Shown: positions 8,860 through 18,029, counted from the stretch's first letter. The stretch: DNA of 21,205 nt from Spirogloea muscicola (GCA_009602725.1 WELB01000094.1:79331-100535); one strand, 5' to 3'. Numbers and translations are program-made. The notes: a model not told the origin generated them from the letters alone.

Positions 8860-9125
8860 GCAGGCTTGCCGTCCACGCTCTGCATCTGCGAGCTGGCCGT
8901 GCTCTCGCTGCGGGCTCTGGCTTTCGTCAGGGTGATAGCTTCCCGGCAGCTAGTCTGTCGGATCTGAGGCTCCTCACTCGTACTTATTGAGTGATCCATC
9001 CTCCCCCTGTTTTACCATTGCATCCTCAGGCCCCTTTGTAGCTGCTCACCGCTCTTAGGCCCCTCTGAACCTTTGTGCATTCTTTTTGGGCTGGCTTTTC
9101 GCAGCCCTTGCCCCCATTGCAGCCT
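8860..9125 (+). mobile_element. LINE-B tail with an intact C-terminal frame
   Basis: In frame from about 8877: L-H-L-R-A-G-R-A-L-A, then G-D-S-F-P-A-A-S-L-S-D, then L-R-L-L-T-R-T-Y and TGA near 8988. The 3' UTR is gtgatccatcctccccctg onward, and the stem-loop gggctggcttttcgcagccc lies at about 9090-9109. The usual end after ccccatt is missing because LINE-C sequence begins at once. Confidence 0.6.
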
Positions 9126-9425
9126 ATCTGTCATTTCTGCGACGTCGAGTGTCAACCTGTCTGCAACGAGCTCAGGCGTATGCTCTGCATCAGAAAGCTG
9201 GTCGAGCCTTAGCTGCTGGCACAAGAGCTAGTCAATTGCCGTCCGGTATTCGAGCGTCAGCTAGCGACCTCTATGTGCTGACTCGTGGTTACTGAGCGGG
9301 TCAGCTTAGCAGCAAGCAGGTGACGTACATTTGTCCAATGTGCTTGCCTTTGTACTTGGCCACACATGGCCTCCCCATCTCTTAATATACACGCATTTTC
9401 CATTGGGAGTGCCACTTCTTCTTGC
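9126..9425 (+). mobile_element. LINE-C tail with an intact C-terminal frame
   Basis: Reads through about 55 codons ending S-D-L-Y-V-L-T-R-G-Y with TGA at 9293-9295. Then gcgggtcagcttagcagcaa, and the 3' end gcctttgtacttggccacac with a GGCCA/TGGCC stem, then tgccacttcttcttgc near 9410-9425. It joins LINE-B directly at its 5' side. Confidence 0.6.
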
Positions 9426-9702
9426 GGGGGCCTGGCAGCAGCAGAGGGCGGGGCGGATCCGGGCGGGCCCGGGGGCAGGCGCCGGCGGCCCAATGCGCGG
9501 CGTCGGCGAGGCCCCTGGCGGGGCGGGCGCGAGTGCGGGGCGCGGGCGCGGACAGGGCCCCGCTGCGCCCAGGGCGGCCCGGGCCCCGGCTGGTACGTAA
9601 AGGCGCCCCCCCCGCCATTTCTCCCCGTGCTTGCCTGCTCACTCGGCCACTCCAGCCCTCCATCAGTCAGTAGACAGTCCAGCCAGGGCGCCTCGGCGGG
9701 GC
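9426..9702 (+). promoter_or_regulatory. GC-rich leader of the glycosyltransferase gene
   Basis: Strongly GC-rich (9430-9600), then a C-rich tract. At about 9627-9675 it carries gcttgcctgctcactcggcc, then actccagccctccatcagtc. This resembles the LINE-C 3' end at 17318-17355 and would place a retroelement end within 30-75 bases of the start codon. No TATA-like site is obvious. Confidence 0.4.
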
Positions 9703-12700
9703 ATGGCGGGCGGCCTGGGGTTCTCGCGGACCATGAGCCTGCCGTCCGGGCACTGGGACGCCGCCGCCAAGGAGAAGCCCCCCGGCGGCGCGCTCGCCGG
9801 CCGCCCCATGGCGCTGCTCCGCGCAGCGCTCACCTCCGTGCGCGCCCAGTCGCCACTCCTCCTCTGCGTCGCCATCATCCTCTGGGCCACCACCTCCTTC
9901 CAGCTCACCGGCAAGCTCCCGCCACCACCCTCCGCCTCCGCCCAGCCGCCGTTAGTCACACCGGCGCTTGGCGCTCGGCGGGCTCCCGCGCTGACCGGCT
10001 CGGTGCGTCGTCGCCTGCAGTCTTCACGCCCGCGCCCACCGGGCCCTCGCCTGTGGAGGAGTCGGCGAAGCGGGACCTGCCGCTTGCGGCGGGCGCCGGG
10101 CTCCGCTTCCGGTCGCTGCGGGAGCAGCCCGCTGTCGCCGGCGGCAGCGGCGGCGGCGCGGACGACGTGCCGTCCATGACCATCTTCTGCGCGCCCAAGC
10201 CGTACTCGGGCGAGCCCAACGACGGGCAGCGCCGCGCGCTGCTCTCCTGGCTGCGCCTCGAGCCGACGCCCAACATCGTCCTCCTCGGCAGCGACCCCAG
10301 CTTCGACGCGTAAGCTGAACTCAGCCCCGCTCTCTGTAGCACAGCAGGAACCCATGATGCCCGGGACGCCGTCACGTTGGAGGTGAATTCATTCGAGTCG
10401 GAGCTCCACGCTGACGCCCGGACTTCGCATCATCCTGTGGCTTGCGCAGGCTGGCCAAGGAGTTCCCTGCGTACGTGCGCGTCGAGGAGGCGATCGACTA
10501 CAACTTCATCGGCGTGCCCATGTTCCACAGCATGATGGAGCGCGCGCGCGCTGCCGACACCGATCTTTCCATGATCATCAATGGCGACATCATCCTGCTC
10601 AACGACCTCATGCCCGCCATCCAGAACGTCAGGGCCAAGTTCGACAACTGGGTTCTCACAGCCGCCAGGTGGGACGTTGCCGAGGACTTCCCCTTCGAGT
10701 TCGAGGGCTTGCCCAAGAGCGTCCAGCCGGCCGCACGACGTGTGCGCACCATCAACGAGGAGCAGATCCGCAGCCATGTCCACAGCACCGGCAATCTGCA
10801 CACATACGGGGGTGTGGACTTCTGGCTGTGGAACAACTCCCCCGTCCCCCTGCACTCTGTCACAATGCCTCCCTTCGTCTTCGGGCGCGGCAAGTACGAC
10901 AACTGGCTAACACACGAGATTGTTGCGTCGGGCCTACGCGAGATGGTCGACTCCAGTGACTCCGTCACAAGGTCCGCCCTCTCACAATGCAAAGATCTGG
11001 CGCCCTCACGCACTGCACTTCTCCTCATACACTGTAGAGGAATCCTTGGCCTGCACGACAAGTCTGACAGTCGATTGTGTGCGACGGAATGCAGCATCCA
11101 TGTTGCGCACGCGTATTCGCACGTGGCCGAGTCCAACTCCACCGCGGGCGTGTCTGCCAAGCTCAACTTCTGGAGCACGCGCAAGAAGAGCAGCTTTGAA
11201 CTCTTCTCCAACATCCACCTGGCGCAGGCCCATGGAAGCTACACCAACCAGAAGGGCACTGCGTTGCACGTGCCCTGGCGCCTTGCCGCCTGCTACGAGC
11301 CCGCAGGTCTGCTCCACACCCTTCACACGACGAGTTACATGTTCGGCCAGTCAACCGCGGCCTTTTCTTTCACCTTATCCTAATCACCTCCTTGGGCTCA
11401 TGACTGATGATCCCTTTTTGCTGTCTGCTCATGCCAGTTAAGAACATGTGCCTCCTGCGGAGGGTTCGGCCCGCCAACTGCTCATGCGAGTACTCCGCCT
11501 ACACCCAGACCTCCCAGTCAGATCCCAAGCTCAACAAGAATCGGCAGTGGACTTGCGGCAGCCTTTCAGGTACTTCCGCAGCTCACAAGGACAGAGAGAG
11601 GAGCCTTGAGCAGTCTGTTACTTACCACGAACGTGCTCATGCATGCGGATGACAAGAACAAGTCTGACAGATGATTGTTGACAACCATCCTTGACAGTGG
11701 ACAAGCAGCAAGACTACGAGATAAAGGCCATTGCTGAGCCAAACGCAACCCCCGGCCTGCCCCACACGATGACTCAGCTGCTACCAAAAGTTGCAGGTGA
11801 CTCCTCCGCCGTGCTCCGCTTACAACCAATGCCCTGTGCCAGTAACGCACCAGAGCGGTGCTTTTGTGAAGCATTGACGGCCATGAGACTCGTGAGCCAT
11901 GATTCTTCTCCAAGTCAACTGATTTGTTTGTCTTGACATTTCAGATGAGAATGGCGTGGTGACTTTGGTGGCTGTGACCATGGGCTATGCGGAAATGCTG
12001 ATGAACTTTGTGTGCCGTTTACGGCGGCTGGGCATGGACAAGAACCTCCTGATTGCTGCTCTGGACGAGGACCTTTACAAATTTGCATTCACACAGGTAA
12101 GTCTGAGGGCCTTCTAAAGGGTTGCTTCGATGCACACATACCTAGCCTCAGCCTCACAAGGATTGCATCTCGGGGTTGTCAGTCGGTGATGCAGATGTCT
12201 GACGGTAGCTTCATATCTGCAGGGCCTCGCCGTCTACTACGAGAACAACAAGCTGGCCAACATTGAAGATGGGACTTGCGCGTTTGGCAGCCAGTGCTTC
12301 AGGCAATTCACAAAGCTTAAATCACGAGCAGTTCTCCACGTCCTGAAGGCTGGATACAGGTGGGCAAGATGGCTGGCCATCCCCTTTGCTGCCTGATTGT
12401 GCAACTCGAAGTGTGGATGAAGATCAAGCTTTTCACTCGACCAAGTCACGATGCTGATGTAGAAGGGCTTGTCTTGTGCAGTGTACTGTGGACAGACGTT
12501 GATATCATCTGGTACACGAACCCTTTGCCTCACCTCATGGCCTTTGGACCAAACACATTCCCAATCCAGAGCAATGAGCCAAATGGCAGCATCCCTGGAA
12601 ACGGCATCCGGCGTATCAATTCTGGCTTCTACTTCGCCAGAGCTGACAATATTACCATAAGAGCCTTTGAGGCCATCACATCACACGCTGCCAAGACCAA

Positions 12701-13206
12701 GCTGTCGGAGCAACCGAGCTTCTACGACGTCCTATGTGGCGAGAAAGGCCAGCTCAAGGGCAAGAAGGACGACTGCAACTGGCATGGGCTACGCACTATC
12801 CTCCTTGACCGCAAGCAGTACCCTAACGGCGCAGTGCACAAGTTCTGGGAAGCACCAGATGTTACTGAGGCTTGCCAGGTAAATCACCTCACTCGAGCGT
12901 GTCTAGCCACGTACTAATGATGACATTATGCTGCGTGCTCAATGTCACAAATGCAAACTACCTTTCTAAGGCTGTGTACAGCTACTTGGAACATACTGGC
13001 TACTCACGATTTTGCTTCTGCCTGATGTGCAGAAAGCGGGCTGCATCATGCTTCACAATAATTGGATCTCTGGAAAGGATGCAAAGAAGGAGAGAATGGT
13101 GAAGAATGGCTACTGGCACTATGACCATTCAACTAGACAATGCATTCACGACTGGTACAACCCTAAGGTGCAAGCTACAAATGCCGCCACGGAGACGGCC
13201 AGCTGA
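9703..13206 (+). CDS. Type II membrane glycosyltransferase, GT77-like C-terminal domain (Nucleotid_trans family)
   Basis: Predicted Golgi sugar transferase; donor and acceptor unknown. Exons: 9703-9910, 10021-10309, 10450-10971, 11095-11306, 11438-11569, 11698-11796, 11945-12096, 12223-12359, 12482-12878, 13033-13206; 773 aa. Intron 1 has two in-phase models: a GC-AG intron (9911-10020, used here) or a canonical GT-AG intron (9951-10147), the latter giving 744 aa. A cytosolic tail is followed by one membrane helix at about residues 50-66. The N-terminal half has T-I-F-C-A-P-K-P-Y near 123, I-N-G-D-I near 209-213 and P-P-F-V-F-G-R-G-K-Y-D-N-W, features I associate with plant GT-A-like proteins. 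The C-terminal half has the metal-binding D589-V-D591 in W-T-D-V-D-I-I-W-Y and a closing M-L-H-N-N-W-I motif typical of pfam03407. The fused two-domain layout is inferred from these motifs. The second ATG (residue 11) is a possible alternative start. Confidence 0.82.
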
Positions 13207-14157
13207 GATGAACATGATCGCCTTTAAACCACCTGCTACAGCACGCAGTATTGGTCACCTGAGGTCTCTGGGCACTTTCCCCACAAAGAACACGAGCATG
13301 GGAAAGGATGGACAAGTGAGCTACTGGTACAACAACCATTCAACCAATTTCTGCCACATAGTCCGAAGTCGCCAGCCAAGACAGCAAGCACCAGCTGAGA
13401 GTTCCACTGGCTCAACAACCATCCAACGATTTGTGCAACATTCTCCCAAGTTGCCAGCTTAACTAGCGAGCATCTAAGGCCTTCAAGATGCCATTTCTTT
13501 GTACAATGAATCATAGGCAAAACCAAAGGGATTGCCCAACTAGGGTCTATAGCCATGTTGCTCACTTCCTCCACTAGCTGCCACTAATGCAGCTGCAGGA
13601 GTTGATAGAATGCCTCGTGTGGCTGGCCCACATTTTAGAAATCGCCTAGGACAGGATCGAGACTAGATCCTTGTATTCTTTGCCTCTCACCTGATTAGAA
13701 TGTTCCCTTCACAGTAGGACCTCCCAATCACTCACCAATGCTGCACACGACTCAGGAACTCCATCTGTTGGACTAGGTTGTGCTAGTGTCCTGAGCATGT
13801 GAATGCTGAGCCAAATTGGCTAGGCGAAGTGTGGGCGGTGACGGCTAGCCAAGAGGACTTCAACAACAATTCAATAGCCCAGTCGGGTAAAATTTATTGT
13901 GTCATATGGCTCAGCCGGGCACACGGGAAGGGACTGCGAGGAGTGTCAGGGCCTGAATGGAACAACAAAGGAAATGCTGTTTCCTGGCTTAGTACCTGCA
14001 AACATTATGCAAACAAGGATATGAGAGATGGACAGTCACAACAGTGCTGGGTGTCTAAATCACTACAACTGGGTGTTTGCATTCACTACGACCGCGAGAT
14101 ATGACTAGTGACTGTCTTCTGCAAAGCTAACCTGCAGTTGAAGCTCAAGGTTGTCCT
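13207..14157. other. Intergenic region between two convergent genes
   Basis: Holds the 3' ends of the glycosyltransferase (+) and the lumen protein (-). At 13300-13360 and 13407-13440 there are degenerate copies of the last-exon segment ggctactggcactatgacca (13109-13128): gctactggtacaacaaccat and ctggctcaacaaccatccaa. No further gene seen. Confidence 0.4.
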
Positions 14158-15570
14158 TTACAGGGACTGTTGCTTACACTCATAGAAGCATTGGCTGGAA
14201 CATGCCTTGAGGACTTTGCTCCTGTCTTTCTCATCAAGGAGATAACCAGTTGTGTCCTTGATGTGAGCCAAGTGTCGTTGGATAGCCTTCATACATGCTG
14301 AGTTGCAGGGGGCCATGCATGACTCCTCCCTAGAGCGACCAACGCCCTTGGCACAGGAAGGGTCTCCAATTGAGCTGACCTGTACAGATCGAATACAGAT
14401 GAGCGAGCAGTGACGAGCGAGCAACATTTGCTCTTTTCTGCATATCACATGCAGATTGGATCACAGATAACTTTGGTAGCCCATGTTATAAGAGGAACAA
14501 CAACAACAAAAGTGGTTAGCGACTTCGTCATCTTGCTTGTACCAGGAGGCCTGGTGGTGTTCCCTGTATTGTTGGCGTGTGCTTGCTGGCTTCGAGGGCG
14601 TTCACACTGCATTCGCACATGTTGCCTGATTTGAGCCCTAAGCTGAAAGCTGGTGGGAGACTCGGATTTACATCTTCAATGAGAAGAGGCAGCCACGAGA
14701 CAGATTTCAATCATTTGTGTATACTCGATCAGTACGGGAGGGGCCTCATGGCAGCTGCGAATTCCTGGCAGATACACGCACATTACCAGGTCGAAGCTGT
14801 GAAGCCTTTCTTCCGTCCAACAATTTTACCATCTTCAATCACTTCAATGAGGTACTTCTTGCTGCACACAAAATAGTCATTTCAATAATCAGCTCCGTGA
14901 CTCACACAATCTGAGCTTGCCGGCTTGTTACTCGCTGCCAGGTAGATGCATGAATCTAGCTGTCAGGCACTACAAAGTCTGTCTGCTGCCAATTTTTTAA
15001 GTCTCAGAAGCTTCCCAGAATCAGCTATTAGACTTGGAGAAGCCTGAGGCATACAAGTGCAATATCTCACACGATGCTGCCGTAGAGTGTGAAAGGCTCC
15101 ACGGGGTCTTTCTCCTCAGCAGTGTTGCCAAACAGGCTGACAAAGCCCGCAGCATGCGCGGTGTCGCCAGGCTCCCGGCTCAAGCAGGAGAAGAGCGACA
15201 CACCAAGCAGAAGCGCCAAGCGCCGTCGCAGCCTGTGCTGCCGCCTTGCTGGTGGCAGGGGGTGGACGGGGACAGGATCACTGTCTGGCCTGCACGGCCG
15301 CGAATGTCGGCCCTGCGGCGCAGCAAAGGGCACTGAGGCCCGGCTTGAGCCCGGCGCCGTCAACGACGTCCTTGACAGCCGCCGCCACGCATCTGGGGCG
15401 GACCGGCGCGAGCTGGACGCCGGCTCCAGCGCAACTGCTGCTGCTGAGGTGCTCCGGAGCCTCTGCGCTGGTTCGCCGCAGCGGCCTGGCCGATCGCAGC
15501 CGTCGTGCAGCACGAGAGAGCTCGCAGGCGGCCCTCCCGCGATCGCTGCCGCCGCCGCTGCCACCGCCAT
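14158..15570 (-). CDS. Predicted thylakoid-lumen protein with twin CxxxCxxxC motifs, 4 exons
   Basis: Exons on the minus strand: 15570-15071, 14861-14787, 14606-14543, 14379-14158. All introns are GT-AG in phase; 286 aa. I do not recognise a named family, but P-F-T-L-Y-G-S-I-V-K-K-Y and K-K-G-F-T-A-S-T-C look like conserved green-lineage sequence. Residues 1-110 are Ala/Arg/Ser/Pro-rich like a chloroplast transit peptide. Then R-R-R (115-117), a hydrophobic stretch (118-130) and A-H-A (138-140) form a lumen-type signal with a possible Tat (twin-arginine) character. The C-terminus has C234, C238, C242 and C273, C277, C281, spaced as two CxxxCxxxC motifs 30 residues apart, plus C222. This would suit a helical hairpin held by disulfides or a metal site. 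The start at 15570 is the ATG that opens the GC island; upstream is leader. Function is unknown and lumen location is an inference. Confidence 0.78.
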
Positions 15571-15721
15571 TCGCAGCGCGCCGTGCGGGGGGCGACGTTG
15601 GCCAGCGGGCCTGGCACAGGACGTCGCTCGATGCCTTGTTTTGTGCGGGGCCGGCTCATCACAGCCCTCGCCACCTCGGGAGAGATGAGCTCGTCAAAAT
15701 GGATGATGTGTGCCTAAAAGC
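15571..15721 (-). promoter_or_regulatory. Leader of the lumen-protein gene with a decayed 3' module
   Basis: GC-rich near the start codon. 15650-15690 (gggccggctcatcacagccc, then tcgccacctcgggagagatg) looks like a diverged plus-strand retroelement 3' module, so a repeat end lies within about 120 bases of the start codon. No core promoter motif seen. Confidence 0.3.
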
Positions 15722-15915
15722 AATGGAGGGCCTGAGTTGCCAAGTACAAAGGCAAGCAAATCGATAGATGTTCACCTGCTGCTAAGCTGACCCGTTCAGT
15801 AACCACGAGTCAGCACATAGATGTGGCTAACTGATGCCCGAATGCCGGACGGCAATTTGACAAGCCCGTGTGCCACCAGCTAAGGCTCGACCAGCTTTCT
15901 TGGTGCAAAGCGTCT
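15722..15915 (-). mobile_element. LINE-C tail
   Basis: Minus copy: 3' end ggagggcctgagttgccaag, then tacaaaggcaag; the stop region gacccgttcagtaaccacga lies near 15789-15808; a coding remnant continues to about 15915. It aligns in reverse with 9170-9365. Confidence 0.55.
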
Positions 15916-15934
15916 TTTCCGCCGGCTAGCTACT

Positions 15935-16275
15935 CAGACTTGCATCTCCTGACTAGAGGTTACTGAGCGTCCCTTGGCTGATGTCTTAGGGCCAATTTAC
16001 ACCGGGACGGACGGACGCAAATTGGCCTCGGTTTGGCCTCGAATTAACAATTCTTTGACCCCAGCCGCTCCATACACTGCGCGACACGTACTGTACCCCT
16101 TGGCCTCGTCCCGTCCGTCCCGGTTTAAATTGGCCCTTAGTCCTCGTCCTTCGCACTCCGGCTCCTTCAGACCTTGTCCATTCCTTTCATTCATGCGCCC
16201 CGCGCGCCTTCTCTCTTTGGGCTGGCCTTTCCCAGCCACCAGTCTATCTGGCCGCGCTTTCTTTACTGGGCGCTC
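15935..16275 (+). mobile_element. Retroelement tail interrupted by a MITE
   Basis: D-L-H-L-L-T-R-G-Y-TGA ends near 15966, followed by 3' UTR. The MITE (15989-16136) splits the tail. It resumes at 16140 with ccttcagaccttgtccattc, a stem-loop gggctggcctttcccagcc at about 16219-16237, and the end ccagtctatctggccgcgct. A similar end without the MITE is at 18313-18370. Confidence 0.5.
15989..16136. mobile_element. MITE of PIF/Harbinger (Tourist) type
   Basis: A 148-bp element with terminal inverted repeats of at least 26 bp and one mismatch: the 5' end is gggccaatttacaccgggac and the 3' end is its near-complement, gtcccggtttaaattggccc. TTA flanks both sides (15986-15988 and 16137-16139), the usual 3-bp target duplication of PIF/Harbinger. 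No coding capacity. The internal ttggcctcg is repeated three times. Confidence 0.85.
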
Positions 16276-16280
16276 GGTGG

Positions 16281-16690
16281 CTTGAGCTACTTAACCAGCT
16301 CGCCCGCCACGCATTCGCCCGTCGCTTCCATGGTGAACCGGTAGACTTTCCTGCAGCCGGGTCGCTGGCGCAAGTGTATCGCTTGCGCTTGGCCGTCTCG
16401 CTGCAGAGGTCCATGGCCCGTGCGCTGCACCTTCGTGCCGGACGAGCCCTCGCTGCTGCCTCTGGCTCTGTCCAGGGGACCCACTTCCAGGACCCTAGCC
16501 TCTCTGATTTGCGGCTGCTTAGCAGGGGTTACTGAGTGATTTGTAGCTGCTTTCTTTCTTTGTGTGCTTTGGTTTCTTAGCGCTTCCTCTGGCTTCCTCT
16601 GGCCCCCTTCTCGTTCTTTGTTCATTCTTTTTTGGGCTGGCTTGTCCAGCCCCTATCCTCAATGGGCGAGCCCTTTCTTTCTTTCAAAGC
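16281..16690 (+). mobile_element. LINE-A copy, cleanest C-terminal frame
   Basis: One open frame of about 84 codons from 16281 to TGA at 16533-16535. In order it shows L-A-R-H-A-F-A-R-R-F-H-G-E-P-V-D-F-P, then Q-V-Y-R-L-R-L-A-V-S-L-Q, then S-D-L-R-L-L-S-R-G-Y-stop. The 3' UTR is about 150 bases with GGGCTGG (16634-16640) pairing CCAGCCC (16646-16652), ending aatgggcgagccctttcttt and a short CTTT run. It is the best reference for the LINE-A family here. Confidence 0.65.
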
Positions 16691-17500
16691 ATGAGCCTGA
16701 ACTCGCTGCAGACAGGCTGACACACGAAGTCGCAAAGATGCTCAATCATTTAATGCAGTGGCACTTGCTCTGGAATTGATTTGTGGAAAAAAATTTGAAA
16801 AAACGATAATCAGGCTGCAATGGGGCGACATCTGTGCGTTATTACAGCTCCCTAGGCAAGAGCTCACTCCTGTGAAAAGCCAGCCCCGAAGAGGGTGGCT
16901 GCTCACCAGGGAAGATCGAGCACCCAGTTGCCACTTGAGTCGCTGTGTGCTTTAGCGCTGCTCTGGCCCCTTCAATTTCTGGTCATGCTTACTTTGGGCT
17001 GGCCATCAACCGCCATCGCCCAATACTGAAAAAGTCTCTCGCTCTCTCGTTTGAAACAAAATGGACAACTTCCCGAGGGGCTGGAAAGCACTAAAACTTT
17101 AGTGCTTTCCATATGATTAAGCACATGATTAAGCAAATACCAGGAAGGATGATCACCCAGTAGCCCCTAGTGAGCAGCCGCAAGTCAGAAAGACTAGCTG
17201 CTGGAAAGCAGTCCCCTTGACGATAGCCAGAGGTGGCAGCTAAATCGCTGAAGAGCCACTTTCTAATCGCGGCCAGCTTTAGAAGAGCTACTTCTCTTCT
17301 TTGCAGATAACATACTTGCCTTTATACTTGGCCACTCAGGCCCTCCATCACTCTATAAACAATTAAATTTCCACCCTTACAGACAGTGTACTGGCTTGCT
17401 TTAGCCTCCCTCTGATCTCATGCGAACCACGCGCCTTCTCTCTTCACATGTTACTAATTTGCGCTTCTCGCTCTTCACGCTATACTAATTGAGGCTTCTC
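16691..17500. mobile_element. Mosaic of retroelement scraps
   Basis: 16691-16760: minus LINE-C coding scrap (matches 9105-9180 in reverse). 16825-16895: minus 3' module. 16985-17020: plus stem-like module. 17145-17250: minus LINE-B C-terminus whose terminal TGA has become TGG. 17310-17355: plus LINE-C 3' end (gcctttatacttggccactc). 17395-17440: sequence like the LINE-F 3' end. No gene is supported. Confidence 0.45.
17083..17110. repeat. 28-bp perfect palindromic hairpin
   Basis: GGAAAGCACTAAA, a two-base centre (AC), then TTTAGTGCTTTCC: 13-bp perfect arms. It is followed by two copies of atgattaagca. It is not part of the shared LINE stem-loop. Confidence 0.8.
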
Positions 17501-17639
17501 GTTGGGGGCACACACGCCAATTGTGCCTGGCTGGGCATCAAATCATAAAAAAGAAAGGACCGGCACTACAAGGACCACCCCAAGTAGACCACTTCTAATT
17601 GTGCTCTTTGAATATATTTGGATGTTAGTGTATCAAGTG

Positions 17640-17697
17640 GTCCATTCTTGTGGGCTTGCCTCTCACAGCCCTTGCCCCCGTTGGGAGAGCCACTTCT
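17640..17697 (+). mobile_element. Isolated 3' module (LINE-B type)
   Basis: tccattcttgtgggcttgcc, then tctcacagcccttgcccccg and ttgggagagccacttctctc. The stem is weakened on the left arm (GGGCTTG). Confidence 0.5.
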
Positions 17698-17726
17698 CTC
17701 TAAGGAAAGCAAGCTTTGCTTCCCCA

Positions 17727-17940
17727 AGAAGAAGGGCTCGCCCATTGAGGATAGGGGCTGAAAAAGCCAGCCCAAAAAAGAATGAAAAAAGTACGAGAAG
17801 GGGGCCAGAGGAAGCGCTAAGAAAACAAAGCACACAAAGAAAGAAAGCAGCTACAAATCACTCAGTAACCCCTGCTAAGCAGCCGCAAATCAGAGAGGCT
17901 AGGGTCCTGAAAGTGGGTCCCCTGGCCCGAGCCAGAGAGC
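17727..17940 (-). mobile_element. LINE-A tail
   Basis: Minus copy: 3' end gggctcgcccattgaggata, stem-loop ggggctgaaaaagccagccc, 3' UTR, then the stop region tcagtaacccctgctaag at about 17861-17880 and coding remnant to about 17937. It is the reverse complement of 16460-16672 with few differences. Confidence 0.6.
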
Positions 17941-18018
17941 CTGGCCCCCTACTCGTACTTTGTTCATTCTTTTTTAGGGCTGGCTTGTCCAGCCCCTCTC
18001 CTCAATGGGCGAAGCCCA
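17941..18018 (+). mobile_element. LINE-A 3' UTR, inverted partner
   Basis: ctggccccctactcgtactt, stem-loop gggctggcttgtccagcccc, end ctcctcaatgggcgaagccc. It starts exactly where the minus copy 17727-17940 stops, giving inverted arms of about 75 bases. Confidence 0.55.
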
Positions 18019-18029
18019 TTCTCTTCTCT

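Noticed and set aside
272-9120. Regularly repeated hairpins resembling a CRISPR array or a family of terminators
   Set aside because: Spacing is irregular, orientation varies, and each unit sits at the 3' end of a retroelement remnant in a eukaryotic genome.
9663-10375. Minus-strand frames opposite the glycosyltransferase first exons
   Set aside because: Shadow frames of a GC-rich coding region. The plus strand has conserved motifs and consistent splicing.
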